In this document: in pieces, positions 20,790 through 29,131 of the stretch
How positions within the stretch are numbered: the first letter of the stretch is position 1
How the letters are laid out: each line of letters begins with the position of its first letter
Assembly: GCF_001307275.1 (NCBI RefSeq)
Contig: NZ_CP012831.1
Span: forward strand, 6,502,501-6,566,500
Direction: 5' to 3'
DNA length: 64,000 nt
DNA from: Pseudomonas fluorescens
GTDB lineage: Bacteria; Pseudomonadota; Gammaproteobacteria; Pseudomonadales; Pseudomonadaceae
The notes under the pieces: generated by a model
What the model saw: only the letters and a program-made list of their open reading frames with translations
The model's database searches: none
Told to the model about the DNA's origin: nothing
Position numbers and translations under genes: made by a program

Positions 20790-21851
20790 TCACGCCGGTC
20801 GCCATACATCGCCCCGGGCGGTCATTTCGCCCATCGCCACAACGATAAGGCGTGGTTCCTCGTAAGGATCGCGAGCGTGGGCGGCCAACATGTTGTCGAG
20901 CATCACCACATCGCCCTTGCGCCAGGCGAACCTGACCGCACAGGCCTCATAGGCCTCGCCGAGCAACGCCATGACGTCGTCTTCAATCGGCGTTCCATCG
21001 CCGTAACTGACCATGCGCGGCAGACGATCGGCGCCGAACATATCGAGCAGGTCTTCGCGCATTTCCTCGCCGAGACAGAACGGATGGTGCAGCTGCACCT
21101 GGTTGAAAAAAGCCCGCTCCCCGGTCACCGGATGTTGGATAACCGCTGGACAGAGGGTGCGCACCTGCAGGGTGTCGTCGTCGAGCCATTCGAAATCGGT
21201 GCCCTGTTCCCGGCATCGCTGTTCGACGGCCTCGCGGTCGCTGGTGCCGAAGAACGATGCCCAACTCGGCTCGACGCCAGCAGTAAAGGTGCGGCTGTAC
21301 ATCAGGCCTTTTTGTTCGAACCGAGCCACCACCTGCGGCGGCAGGCTTTGCAGCACTTGGCGGATGTCGGCCAGCGGCGTCGCACCGCCAACCCGTGACG
21401 GCTGCTCGCAATAGAACCATTGCTTGCGCGGCCAGCTTTCCAGGTGCGAGCTCTCGTTGTGATACAGGATCATCTCGCGCTCGGGATACGGCGTGGAGCG
21501 GTAGACGTTGCGTCCGCCCTCCTTCTTCGGCAAGTCGCCGTAGCTGCCGTGCAACCCGGGCGACAAGGCTTCGGCGAACGCCTCGAAGGCCGGCACCGAG
21601 CCGAGGTCAAAACCACGAAACAGCACCGCGCCGTGACGACACAGCAACGCCTCGATAGCCTCGCGATGGGTGTTGGCCCACAGCGAAGGATCCAGCCCCG
21701 GTTCGATCGGTTCGATCACCACCGGCAAACTCAAACCGTCGGCGAGCAATGACAGCCTGACCGATTCACCGGCCCCGTGACCTGGCCAGACAAGCGAATC
21801 CGCCATCCCGTCAGCGGGCATGACGGGCGATGCGTCAGTTTGAAGACTCAT
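20790..21851 (-). CDS. syrP: SyrP-like Fe(II)/2-oxoglutarate aspartate beta-hydroxylase
   Basis: 353 aa, TauD-like fold. The iron ligands appear as His131-x-Glu133 (in HNESSH) and a distal His325 (AAHARDPYEEPR), with the 2-oxoglutarate-binding Arg expected shortly after. Syringomycin SyrP hydroxylates Asp bound to the eighth carrier of the synthetase, giving 3-hydroxy-Asp. Module 8 here is read as Asp, so the same role is expected. The start at 21851 is chosen over an upstream in-frame ATG because AGGAG lies 7 bases before it. The gene is transcribed with the exporter and divergently from the SyrB1-like gene, from a 339-base region that has a regulatory box facing each way. Confidence 0.92.
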   Translation of the reverse strand: MSLQTDASPVMPADGMADSLVWPGHGAGESVRLSLLADGLSLPVVIEPIEPGLDPSLWANTHREAIEALLCRHGAVLFRGFDLGSVPAFEAFAEALSPGLHGSYGDLPKKEGGRNVYRSTPYPEREMILYHNESSHLESWPRKQWFYCEQPSRVGGATPLADIRQVLQSLPPQVVARFEQKGLMYSRTFTAGVEPSWASFFGTSDREAVEQRCREQGTDFEWLDDDTLQVRTLCPAVIQHPVTGERAFFNQVQLHHPFCLGEEMREDLLDMFGADRLPRMVSYGDGTPIEDDVMALLGEAYEACAVRFAWRKGDVVMLDNMLAAHARDPYEEPRLIVVAMGEMTARGDVWRPA

Positions 21852-21948
21852 GAATAACTCCTGAACCACGGATCATCGGATCCACGTCGCAGGGCCGGAC
21901 CAATGCGCCCCACCATCGGGCAAGGATAAAAACACTGATCCGCGGTGA

Positions 21949-21972
21949 TGTCTGGCACCGCAAACCGGGACA
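21949..21972 (-). promoter_or_regulatory. syr-syp-like box upstream of syrP-syrD
   Basis: On the minus strand it reads TGTCCCGGTTTGCGGTGCCA followed by GAC. It begins about 100 bases upstream of the SyrP-like start. A TTTTAT hexamer lies 18 bases downstream of the box and could be the -10 element. This is the most divergent of the five copies on its right half. Confidence 0.6.
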
Positions 21973-22020
21973 GAGGGGGTCATGGTGTCTACTTGAGCCG
22001 TTTGCGGAGCGGCAAATTCT

Positions 22021-22044
22021 TGTCCCCATTTCCCGCGACAGACG
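22021..22044 (+). promoter_or_regulatory. syr-syp-like box upstream of syrB1-syrB2-syrC
   Basis: TGTCCCCATTTCCCGCGACA followed by GAC. The TGTC-N12-GACA dyad fits the syr-syp box described for P. syringae as I remember it (TGTCCCG-N6-CGGGACA). It lies about 147 bases upstream of the SyrB1-like start. A TGAAAT hexamer 19 bases after the box could be the -10 element. The remainder of the 339-base intergenic region (21852-22190) holds the oppositely facing box and no gene. Confidence 0.75.
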
Positions 22045-22190
22045 CCGACACGAAGTCGGTGCTGAAATGCGTCAGCTGCGAATTGCACAGGTACCGCAAA
22101 CGATGCCGTGGGTCGCAGTGACGTCTCGAGCACATCGGTTTGCGCAACATGCAAACACGCTGTGCCTGGCATTTAACAGGAGCGTTAGTC

Positions 22191-24038
22191 ATGCCGATTA
22201 AGAACACTGGCGGATCGGTCAATCCCGCGCCAGCCCCTCTCACGCCCGGTGCATTCCTGCATGAAACATTCGTCGCCCGGGCCCGTGAATTCCCTGAGCG
22301 AACCGCGGTTTCCGACGCCTCTCGCTCATTGAGCTACGCACAACTCGACACGGCTTCGTCGCAGTTGGCGGCCAGGCTTCGCCAGGAAGGCGTCCAGGAC
22401 GGTATGTTGGTGGGGATGTGCCTGCCACGTGGCGTCGACCTGGTCATCAGCCTGCTGGGTATCCTCAAGGCCGGCGGCGCCTACGTCCCGGTCGACCCGC
22501 AATACCCCGGTAAACGTGTCGAACACATCGTGCGCGACAGCGGCCTGGGCCTGATGATCGGTGAACTCGCCGACCTGCCGCCGAGCGCGTCCGTACGCGT
22601 CCTGTCCCTGGCCGAACTGCTGGCCGGCCCGACCCTGCAACCGCTGCCCGCCAACGACCAACGCAACCCCGACGAGGCCGCGGCCTATGTCATCTATACC
22701 TCCGGTTCCACCGGTGAGCCCAAGGGCGTATTGGTGGCGCACGGTAACGTCAGTCGCCTGTTGGAAAGTACCCAGCGCTCGTTCGCCTTCACCGAAAACG
22801 ACGTCTGGTCGATGTTCCACTCCATCGGTTTCGACTTTTCGGTGTGGGAAATCTGGGGCGCCCTCGCCCACGGTGGCCACGTCGCCGTGGTGCCCTACGA
22901 TGTTTCGCGCTCGCCAAGTGGCACGCGTCAATGGCTGGCCGACCAGGGCGTGACTGTCCTGAGCCAGACGCCATCGGCGTTCCGCGGCCTGGATGAGGCG
23001 GACCGCTCTGCCAGTGCGCCACTGGCCCTGCGCTACGTGGTGTTCGGCGGCGAGGCACTGCCCGCCACCGTACTGCGGCCGTGGGTTGAGCGCCATGGCG
23101 ATCAGAAGCCGGCCTTGATCAACATGTACGGCATCACCGAAGCCACCGTCCACACCACCTTCAAACGCGTGCGTGGCCAGGATCTGGAAAGCGCCGCCAT
23201 GGTGTCCATCGGCGCGCCGCTGGACGGCTGGCGCCTGCACCTGCTCGACGCCGATCAACAACCAGTGTCCCAAGGCAACGCCGGTGAGCTGTACATCGAA
23301 GGCGCCGGGGTCGCCCTGGGCTACCTGAATCGTCCTGCCCTGAACGCCGAACGCTTCGTCCAGTTGCCGGGCACCTCGAGCCGTGCCTATCGCACCGGCG
23401 ACCTGCTGGTACTGGGAGACGATGGCGAGTACCGCTACGCCGGTCGTTGCGATGAACAGCTGAAGATCCGTGGGTTCCGCATCGAGCCGGGCGAAGTCGA
23501 AGCGTGCCTGCAAGCCAGCCCCGCCGTAGCCGCCGCCCACGTGGCCGGTCACGATTACGGCGATGGCGACTGGCGCCTGGTCACCTACGTGGTGCCGACC
23601 CATGGCGTGGCGGCCTGGACCGAACAGCTGCGCAGCGAAGTGGCCGCACAGGTGGCCGCGAACCTGCCGGACTACATGCGCCCCTCGGCCTACATCCCCC
23701 TGGCCGCGTTGCCGGTCACCGACCACGGCAAGATCGACAAGAGCCGCCTGCCCTCACCCGATTCCGCCACCTCGACCGTGGACCACGCCAGCGAAACGGG
23801 CCTCACCGAACAGGAGCAGTTCGTGCTCAAGGTCTGGTCGGACGACCTCGGCCTGAAGAACATCGGCCTGAACGATGATTTCTTCGACTTCGGCGGCACC
23901 TCCCTGGCCCTGATCCGCTCGTTGAGCACGTTCAAGGCCCATTACCGGGTCAACCTCGACCCAGGTGTGCTGGCAGATGGCGCGACCGCCAAAGTGTTGG
24001 CCGGCTGTATCCAGCGCTCCCTTGTTCAAGCCCATTGA
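22191..24038 (+). CDS. syrB1: SyrB1-like A-T didomain protein, loads Thr for chlorination
   Basis: 615 aa: an adenylation domain (about residues 20-530) and a carrier domain (FFDFGGTSLAL near residue 570), with no C domain. The A code reads DFWSVGMVHK, a Thr-type code with Ser where the elongation Thr modules have Asn. In syringomycin biosynthesis this protein activates L-Thr and holds it as a thioester while SyrB2 chlorinates C4. The start at 22191 is supported by AGGAG about 9 bases upstream. Its stop lies 17 bases before the chlorinase start. Module 9 of the downstream synthetase lacks an A domain, which this protein serves in trans. Confidence 0.95.
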   Translation: MPIKNTGGSVNPAPAPLTPGAFLHETFVARAREFPERTAVSDASRSLSYAQLDTASSQLAARLRQEGVQDGMLVGMCLPRGVDLVISLLGILKAGGAYVPVDPQYPGKRVEHIVRDSGLGLMIGELADLPPSASVRVLSLAELLAGPTLQPLPANDQRNPDEAAAYVIYTSGSTGEPKGVLVAHGNVSRLLESTQRSFAFTENDVWSMFHSIGFDFSVWEIWGALAHGGHVAVVPYDVSRSPSGTRQWLADQGVTVLSQTPSAFRGLDEADRSASAPLALRYVVFGGEALPATVLRPWVERHGDQKPALINMYGITEATVHTTFKRVRGQDLESAAMVSIGAPLDGWRLHLLDADQQPVSQGNAGELYIEGAGVALGYLNRPALNAERFVQLPGTSSRAYRTGDLLVLGDDGEYRYAGRCDEQLKIRGFRIEPGEVEACLQASPAVAAAHVAGHDYGDGDWRLVTYVVPTHGVAAWTEQLRSEVAAQVAANLPDYMRPSAYIPLAALPVTDHGKIDKSRLPSPDSATSTVDHASETGLTEQEQFVLKVWSDDLGLKNIGLNDDFFDFGGTSLALIRSLSTFKAHYRVNLDPGVLADGATAKVLAGCIQRSLVQAH

Positions 24039-24055
24039 TCGAAAAGGAAAAGCTC

Positions 24056-24991
24056 ATGAGCAAAAAATTCGCCCTGACCCCGGAAGAACGTGCGTCCTTT
24101 GAAAAGAACGGCTTCATCGGACCGTTCGACGCCTATTCGCCAGAAGAAATGAAAGAGACCTGGAAGCGCACCCGCCTGCGCCTGCTCGACCGCAGTGCCG
24201 CGGCCTACCAGGACCTGGATGCGATCTCCGGCGGCACCAACATTGCCAACTACGATCGCCACCTGGACGACGAATTCCTCGCCAGCCACATCTGCCGTCC
24301 GCAGATCTGCGACCGCGTCGAGAGCATCCTCGGCCCGGACGTGTTGTGCTGGCGCACCGAGTTTTTCCCTAAATACCCGGGCGACGAAGGCACCGACTGG
24401 CACCAGGCCGACACCTTCGCCAACGCCTCGGGCAAGCCGCAGATTCTCTGGCCGGAAAACGAAGACTTCGGCGGCACCATCACCGTCTGGACCGCCTTCA
24501 CCGACGCCAACATCGCCAACGGTTGCCTGCAGTTCATTCCCGGCACCCAGAACAGCATGAACTACGACGAAACCAAGCGCATGGCCTACGATCCCGATGC
24601 CAACAACAGCTCGGTGGTCAAGGATGGTGTGCGGCGCGGTTTCTTCGGCTACGACTATCGCCAGCTGCAGATCGACGAAAACTGGAAGCCCGACGAAGCC
24701 TCCGCCGTGCCCATGCAGATGAAAGCCGGCCAGTTCATCATTTTCTGGTCGACCCTGATGCACGCCTCTTACCCCCACAGCGGCGAGTCCCAGGACATGC
24801 GCATGGGCTTCGCCTCGCGTTATGTACCGTCGTTCGTGAAGATCTACCCGGACTCCGACCACATCGAGGAATACGGTGGACGTATCAGCCTTGAAAAGTA
24901 CGGCGCGGTGCAGGTCATCGGCGAGACGACCCCTGAATACAATCGCCTTGTCACCCACACGACCCGAGGCAAGAAGTTCGAAGCCGTCTGA
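24056..24991 (+). CDS. syrB2: SyrB2-like non-haem iron 4-Thr chlorinase
   Basis: 311 aa, almost collinear with SyrB2 as I know it (310 aa). The diagnostic halogenase feature is present: His116-Gln-Ala118, where hydroxylases have Asp or Glu, leaving an open iron site for chloride. The distal ligand is His236 (LMHASYPHSG), shifted by one because of an extra Ser in the stretch around DANNSSVV. The enzyme uses O2, 2-oxoglutarate and chloride to convert Thr on the SyrB1 carrier to 4-chloro-Thr. The ATG at 24056 is preferred over an in-frame TTG at 24035 because AAGGA lies just upstream and it matches the family N-terminus MSKKFAL. Confidence 0.97.
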   Translation: MSKKFALTPEERASFEKNGFIGPFDAYSPEEMKETWKRTRLRLLDRSAAAYQDLDAISGGTNIANYDRHLDDEFLASHICRPQICDRVESILGPDVLCWRTEFFPKYPGDEGTDWHQADTFANASGKPQILWPENEDFGGTITVWTAFTDANIANGCLQFIPGTQNSMNYDETKRMAYDPDANNSSVVKDGVRRGFFGYDYRQLQIDENWKPDEASAVPMQMKAGQFIIFWSTLMHASYPHSGESQDMRMGFASRYVPSFVKIYPDSDHIEEYGGRISLEKYGAVQVIGETTPEYNRLVTHTTRGKKFEAV

Positions 24992-25051
24992 TCTTTTCAA
25001 TGCCATATGACAGTTGGCATGCGCAACGTGCCTGACAGGAGTCCCCAATCC

Positions 25052-26263
25052 ATGACTATTTCCACCGACGCAGCGACGCGCCTGTGTGAGACCGTGAGGA
25101 TGCTTAGGCACCTTGCCATCCATTTGCCCGATCCTATCTGCCTGAGCTTTTTGTCCCAGGGCAGTGATGTGGCGCCCGACCAGGCTTCCTCCAGCGTGAG
25201 AGCCACGGAACGCGCGGTCAGCACCGCGTTCGCCAGGATCGGCGTCAAAGCCGTGCAGTACGTGCATGACGGCGAGGCGCAGCTGTCGTCTTTCGAGATG
25301 TTCATCAGCAAGAAAATCTGCCAGGCGCTCGAGTTTGCCTATGACCACTTCGACGATGTCGACAGTGCCAAGGACTTCGGGCGCCTGGTCAGACACTTCG
25401 ATTTCAGCGGTGCCGTGCCCGAGGTCGAGACACTGCACCTGATTACCCGCGACAATGTGGCGCTGTCGGTGCATGCCAGCACCGATCGAAACCGCCCGGC
25501 CATCGTCCTCGCCCTGCCCTGCGGCATGCCGTTCGACTTGTGTCGCGACTGGTTCAATGCGCTGAGCGAAAGGTTCTTCGTGGTCACCTGGGAAACCCGC
25601 GGGCTGTTCGGTTCCTGCACCTCCTTCGATCAGTTGTCCGTGGACACCGATGCCCAGGTGGGCGACCTGATCAATGTGATGAACCACTATGGCCTGCAAA
25701 GCGCGCACTTGATGGGTATCTGCGGTGGCGCGGTGATCGCCCTCAGCGCGGCGGCCATCCACACCGACCGGGTCAACTCCCTGAGCCTGTGGCACGGTGA
25801 TTACAACCTGGGCGACGACAGCCTGCGCACCACCCACCAGCAGAACTTCGAGTGGCTGATGGAATCGGCCGCCGTGGACCGCAACGAAGCCAGCGACCTG
25901 CAGGCGTTGTTCCTGGACCAGGCGACCCTGGCGACCATTCCGGACTCCATCGCCCATGCGGCGCTCTACCCTTATGTCAACGAAGAGCTGTTCTATCGCT
26001 ATGCGCGACTCAACGATGCGCTGAACAAGACTGAGTTGAAGTCGCGGCTGGAGCAGATCACGGCGCCCACCCTGGTCGTCGCCGGCGACGCCGATGAAAC
26101 CACCCACCTTGGTGGTTCCAAGCACATTGCCGAGTCCATCAGTGACGCCTTGCTGCATGTGGAGCGCAATGGCAGCCATCTGGCGTTCTTCGAGTCGACC
26201 CATCGCTCAAAGCACACCGCCTTCCGCTTCCTGGAATCGACCCTCGAATCGACGGTGGTCTGA
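25052..26263 (+). CDS. syrC: SyrC-like aminoacyl transferase (alpha/beta hydrolase)
   Basis: 403 aa. The nucleophile elbow is GICGG with Cys224 in place of Ser. Likely partners are Asp346 (AGDADETTH) and His376 (NGSHLAFF). In the syringomycin system SyrC takes chloro-Thr from the SyrB1 carrier onto this Cys and passes it to the ninth carrier of SyrE. The start at 25052 is supported by AGGAG 10 bases upstream. Upstream in-frame ATG codons (from 25007) lack a site. It is the third gene of the operon and ends just before the REPIN array, converging on the LpxO-like gene. Confidence 0.93.
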   Translation: MTISTDAATRLCETVRMLRHLAIHLPDPICLSFLSQGSDVAPDQASSSVRATERAVSTAFARIGVKAVQYVHDGEAQLSSFEMFISKKICQALEFAYDHFDDVDSAKDFGRLVRHFDFSGAVPEVETLHLITRDNVALSVHASTDRNRPAIVLALPCGMPFDLCRDWFNALSERFFVVTWETRGLFGSCTSFDQLSVDTDAQVGDLINVMNHYGLQSAHLMGICGGAVIALSAAAIHTDRVNSLSLWHGDYNLGDDSLRTTHQQNFEWLMESAAVDRNEASDLQALFLDQATLATIPDSIAHAALYPYVNEELFYRYARLNDALNKTELKSRLEQITAPTLVVAGDADETTHLGGSKHIAESISDALLHVERNGSHLAFFESTHRSKHTAFRFLESTLESTVV

Positions 26264-26290
26264 CTTACCAGCCGTGGCGCGGTGCAAAAC

Positions 26291-26970
26291 CTGTGGGAGC
26301 TGAGTTTGCTCGCGATAGCGGCGGTTCAGCTTGAATCGGTATTGAATGTGCCGACGTCATCGCGAGCAAGCTCGGCTCCCACATGGGGTCTTGGGGACCC
26401 ACAGATTCAGCATCCACCCACAATCCACTGTGGGAGCGAGCTTGCTCGCGATAGCAGTGGGTCAGCTTGCATCGGTATTGAATGTGCTGACGTCATCGCG
26501 AGCAAGCTCGGCTCCCACATGGGTTCTTCGGTACCCACAGATTCAGCATCCACCCACAATCCACTGTGGGAGCTGAGCTCGCTCGCGATAGCGGTGGGTC
26601 AGCTTGCATCGGGATTGAATGTGCCGACGTCATCGCGAGCAAGCTCGCTCCCACACATGGGGTCTTGGGGACCCACAGATTCAGCATCCACCCACAATTC
26701 CTTGTGGGAGCTGAGCTTGCTCGCGATAGCGGTGGGTCAGCTTGCATCGGGATGAATGTGCTGACGTCATCGCGAGCGAGCTCGGCTCCCACATGGGGTC
26801 TTGGGGACCCACAGATTCAGCATCCACCCACAATTCCTTGTGGGAGCTGAGCTTGCTCGCGATAGCGGTGGGTCAGCTTGCATCGGGATTGAATGTACCG
26901 CCCTCATCGCGAGCAAGCTCGGCTCCCACATGGGGTCTTGGGGACCCACAGATTCAGCGTCGTCCACAAT
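26291..26970. repeat. Five tandem REPIN units between convergent genes
   Basis: Units start at 26291, 26428, 26564, 26702 and 26838 (spacing 137, 136, 138, 136). Each has a REP arm like TGTGGGAGCTGAGCTTGCTC, a spacer, an inverted arm like ATCGCGAGCAAGCTCGGCTC, then a conserved tail with GGGTCTTGGGGACCCACAG. Together this is the Pseudomonas REPIN structure amplified as a tandem array. It fills the 730-base gap between the SyrC-like stop and the LpxO-like stop. I see no gene in it. Short ORFs through it arise from the repeats. Confidence 0.93.
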
Positions 26971-26993
26971 CTTTCCGGTGACAGGGTTCCACA

Positions 26994-27605
26994 TCAAGCC
27001 ACCATGTGCTTCTCACGATGAAACTCAAGGTACAGCACAGTACGGTGAGCCCTGGACGCATTGACTGCAAAGTGGTCCAGGGAGCCATCGAAAATCACCA
27101 GGTTACCGTTGGTGCTCTGGTTGAAGCTGCCGTTGACATTAAGGTAGGCATAGTTCTGTGTGGTAGGCGCGTCGATGGTCAATTGCATGTGCAGCAGACC
27201 TTCTTCCCAAGTGCCGGTATGAGAATGCGTACCAAGGAACACGTTGGGTTCCATGCGCAATAGGGCGCAAAGCTTGATGCCGGGAATCTTGCTCAGCAGC
27301 TCGATGGTCCCGGGCATGGCGTCGCGGGCGTAGGGGATCGGGGTGTCGTAGGCCACCAGGCCGTATTGGGTCCACTCCGGCATGATATCCATGTCGTCAC
27401 CCCATCCCCAGAGCCAGCCATACTCTCCCCCAGCCGCCATGTGAGCGTCGATCTCCTCGACGATCTCGGCAATCTGCTTGCCCACGCGGTTGATCGTCAG
27501 GGTTGGCGCATCGAGGGCCAGAAACTCCTCGCGGATCACTTCCCAATTGTCGGCCAGGTTCTTCAGTTGCGGAAAACGGCTGGGATCATAAAACGACGGG
27601 CGCAT
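26994..27605 (-). CDS. LpxO-like aspartyl/asparaginyl beta-hydroxylase family protein
   Basis: 203 aa, spanning the catalytic domain of the Asp/Asn beta-hydroxylase (LpxO-type) family. Visible features are GTHSHTGTWEE (His127, His129), LHMQLTID, and GNLVIFDGSLDHFAVNASR with distal His178 followed by an Arg. This is the usual pattern of iron and 2-oxoglutarate ligands in the family. The start at 27605 has AAGGAG upstream. The long upstream ORF extension into the MFS gene region is discarded. The gene has its own syr-syp-like box about 116 bases upstream, which argues for a role in the lipopeptide pathway rather than lipid A modification. The substrate is unknown. Candidates are the Asp of module 3, or another residue or the acyl chain. 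Confidence 0.85.
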   Translation of the reverse strand: MRPSFYDPSRFPQLKNLADNWEVIREEFLALDAPTLTINRVGKQIAEIVEEIDAHMAAGGEYGWLWGWGDDMDIMPEWTQYGLVAYDTPIPYARDAMPGTIELLSKIPGIKLCALLRMEPNVFLGTHSHTGTWEEGLLHMQLTIDAPTTQNYAYLNVNGSFNQSTNGNLVIFDGSLDHFAVNASRAHRTVLYLEFHREKHMVA

Positions 27606-27720
27606 AGGTACTCCTTTTATTGAGGTTGTCGATTCCGCTGGCGATGCCAGATAGTCCTGTCCGCCGGGTGAAAGGGGCGCGGCAGGAGAGCCTGCCAAGG
27701 TTGACCCACCGGGCTTGGCC

Positions 27721-27744
27721 TGTCTGTCACGGGAATCAGGTACA
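27721..27744 (-). promoter_or_regulatory. syr-syp-like box upstream of the LpxO-like gene
   Basis: On the minus strand it reads TGTACCTGATTCCCGTGACA followed by GAC. It differs from the copy at 30222 at only a few positions. It sits in the 155-base gap between the MFS stop and the LpxO-like start. Confidence 0.7.
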
Positions 27745-27760
27745 CCGGGGCCGACCGGCA

Positions 27761-29131
27761 TTACAGGGGCTCGACCTGGGGTGTTTCGATCATCCGCGCC
27801 CCCGCCACCGGCGCCGGGGTCTCGTCCAGTCGACGCATCGGTCCATACAGCAAGACGCTCAATGGCAGGAACGCGAACAACCCGCCGGCCACCACGAACA
27901 GCAACCCCACACCACGCCCCGGCCCCACGCCCAGCCAGCGTCCGATCGAGTCGGCATAAAGACCGCCGGGCATCAGCGCTGGCTGGAACCAGTGATCCAC
28001 CAGGAAACCGCCGACGATCACCGCCAGGCTGGTGGTGGCGATGGTCAACATGCTGATCAACGCAAACACACTGGCACGGCTGCCGGCGGGGATCCTGCGC
28101 ATCCACAGCGAGTTCACGCTGGCATCGGCGATGCTCGCCATGGTGATCGCGACAAAGGCCAGTGCGCAGTAGGCGAAGGTCTGCGAGACCAGCCCCAAGG
28201 CAACGACGCAGGCCGCCAACAACAGATCGGCCACTGCCACCAGCGCCATCAACCGGCGTGGATTGCCCATCGAGATCAACAGCCCCGCGCCCGCCAGCCC
28301 ACCCAGGGCCGCCCAGGTGTAGGCCATGCCCAAGGCCTGGCTGCCCAGGGTCGACAGCAGCAACGGCGTCATCATCAAGGTGGCCAGTGACAACAGCGCC
28401 GTGCGCATCATGGTGTAGACCAGCAACCCGGCCATCAGCCGCTCGGCGACAAAGAACTTCAGCGCCGCGGCGACATTCCCCAGCGCCCCGCCAAACACCG
28501 TGCCTTTGGGCCCGCCGTCCTGGCGACCCGGTGCCCCTCGCACATGGGAGAACGCCTTGATCACCAGCAAGGTGCCGGAGCAGAAGGTCATCAGGTCCAC
28601 CGCCAGGATCGTCACCAGCCCGGCACTGGCCATGATCGCCCCCGCCAACAACGGTGCCACCAGGGCCGACGCGTTCTTGCTGATACTGATCAACCCCGAG
28701 GCCCGGGTGAACTTGTCAGGGGCGACAATCGTACTGACAGCAGCCTGATAGGCCGGTTTGCGAAAGGCGCCGACAATCGACGCCAGGCAATTGAAAATGT
28801 ACAGGTGCAACGGCTCCAGGCGTTCGAACCAGAGCAGCGCCATGACCCCAAGGAGCAGCACCGCCAGGGTCACATCGCAACAGACAATGATTACCCGGTG
28901 GCTGATCCGGTCGGCCAGCCCACCCGCCAAGGGCAAGAACAACACCGCCGGCAATGTCGCCGCCAGTACCACGTTGGCGAAGGCCACCGCCGAACCAGTA
29001 TGGTTGTACACCCAGACCCCCAGGGCGAACTCCATCAGCGCCGTGCCCACCACCGCCAGCGACTCGCCGCACCAGAGGAAATAGAAACCGCGCCCCAGGT
29101 CAAAACCCCGGCGGCCGCTCCCCACGCTCAT
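27761..29131 (-). CDS. MFS transporter, probably efflux
   Basis: 456 aa with about twelve hydrophobic segments and the loop motif GGLADRISHR (residues around 70) typical of major facilitator proteins. It resembles the exporter-like MFS group found beside siderophore and peptide clusters. Its start overlaps the stop of the cupin-type gene by four bases (ATGA at 29128-29131), so translation is probably coupled. A role in self-protection or export of a pathway product is inferred from position only. Confidence 0.85.
   Translation of the reverse strand: MSVGSGRRGFDLGRGFYFLWCGESLAVVGTALMEFALGVWVYNHTGSAVAFANVVLAATLPAVLFLPLAGGLADRISHRVIIVCCDVTLAVLLLGVMALLWFERLEPLHLYIFNCLASIVGAFRKPAYQAAVSTIVAPDKFTRASGLISISKNASALVAPLLAGAIMASAGLVTILAVDLMTFCSGTLLVIKAFSHVRGAPGRQDGGPKGTVFGGALGNVAAALKFFVAERLMAGLLVYTMMRTALLSLATLMMTPLLLSTLGSQALGMAYTWAALGGLAGAGLLISMGNPRRLMALVAVADLLLAACVVALGLVSQTFAYCALAFVAITMASIADASVNSLWMRRIPAGSRASVFALISMLTIATTSLAVIVGGFLVDHWFQPALMPGGLYADSIGRWLGVGPGRGVGLLFVVAGGLFAFLPLSVLLYGPMRRLDETPAPVAGARMIETPQVEPL

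Noticed and set aside
26291..26970. Direct repeats that could suggest a CRISPR array
   Set aside because: The whole unit of about 137 bases is repeated, with no unique spacers, and the arms are inverted REP sequences.
26994..28106. Longer 370-residue version of the LpxO-like protein
   Set aside because: The N-terminal half is an out-of-frame reading through the MFS gene; the ATG at 27605 has a strong AAGGAG.
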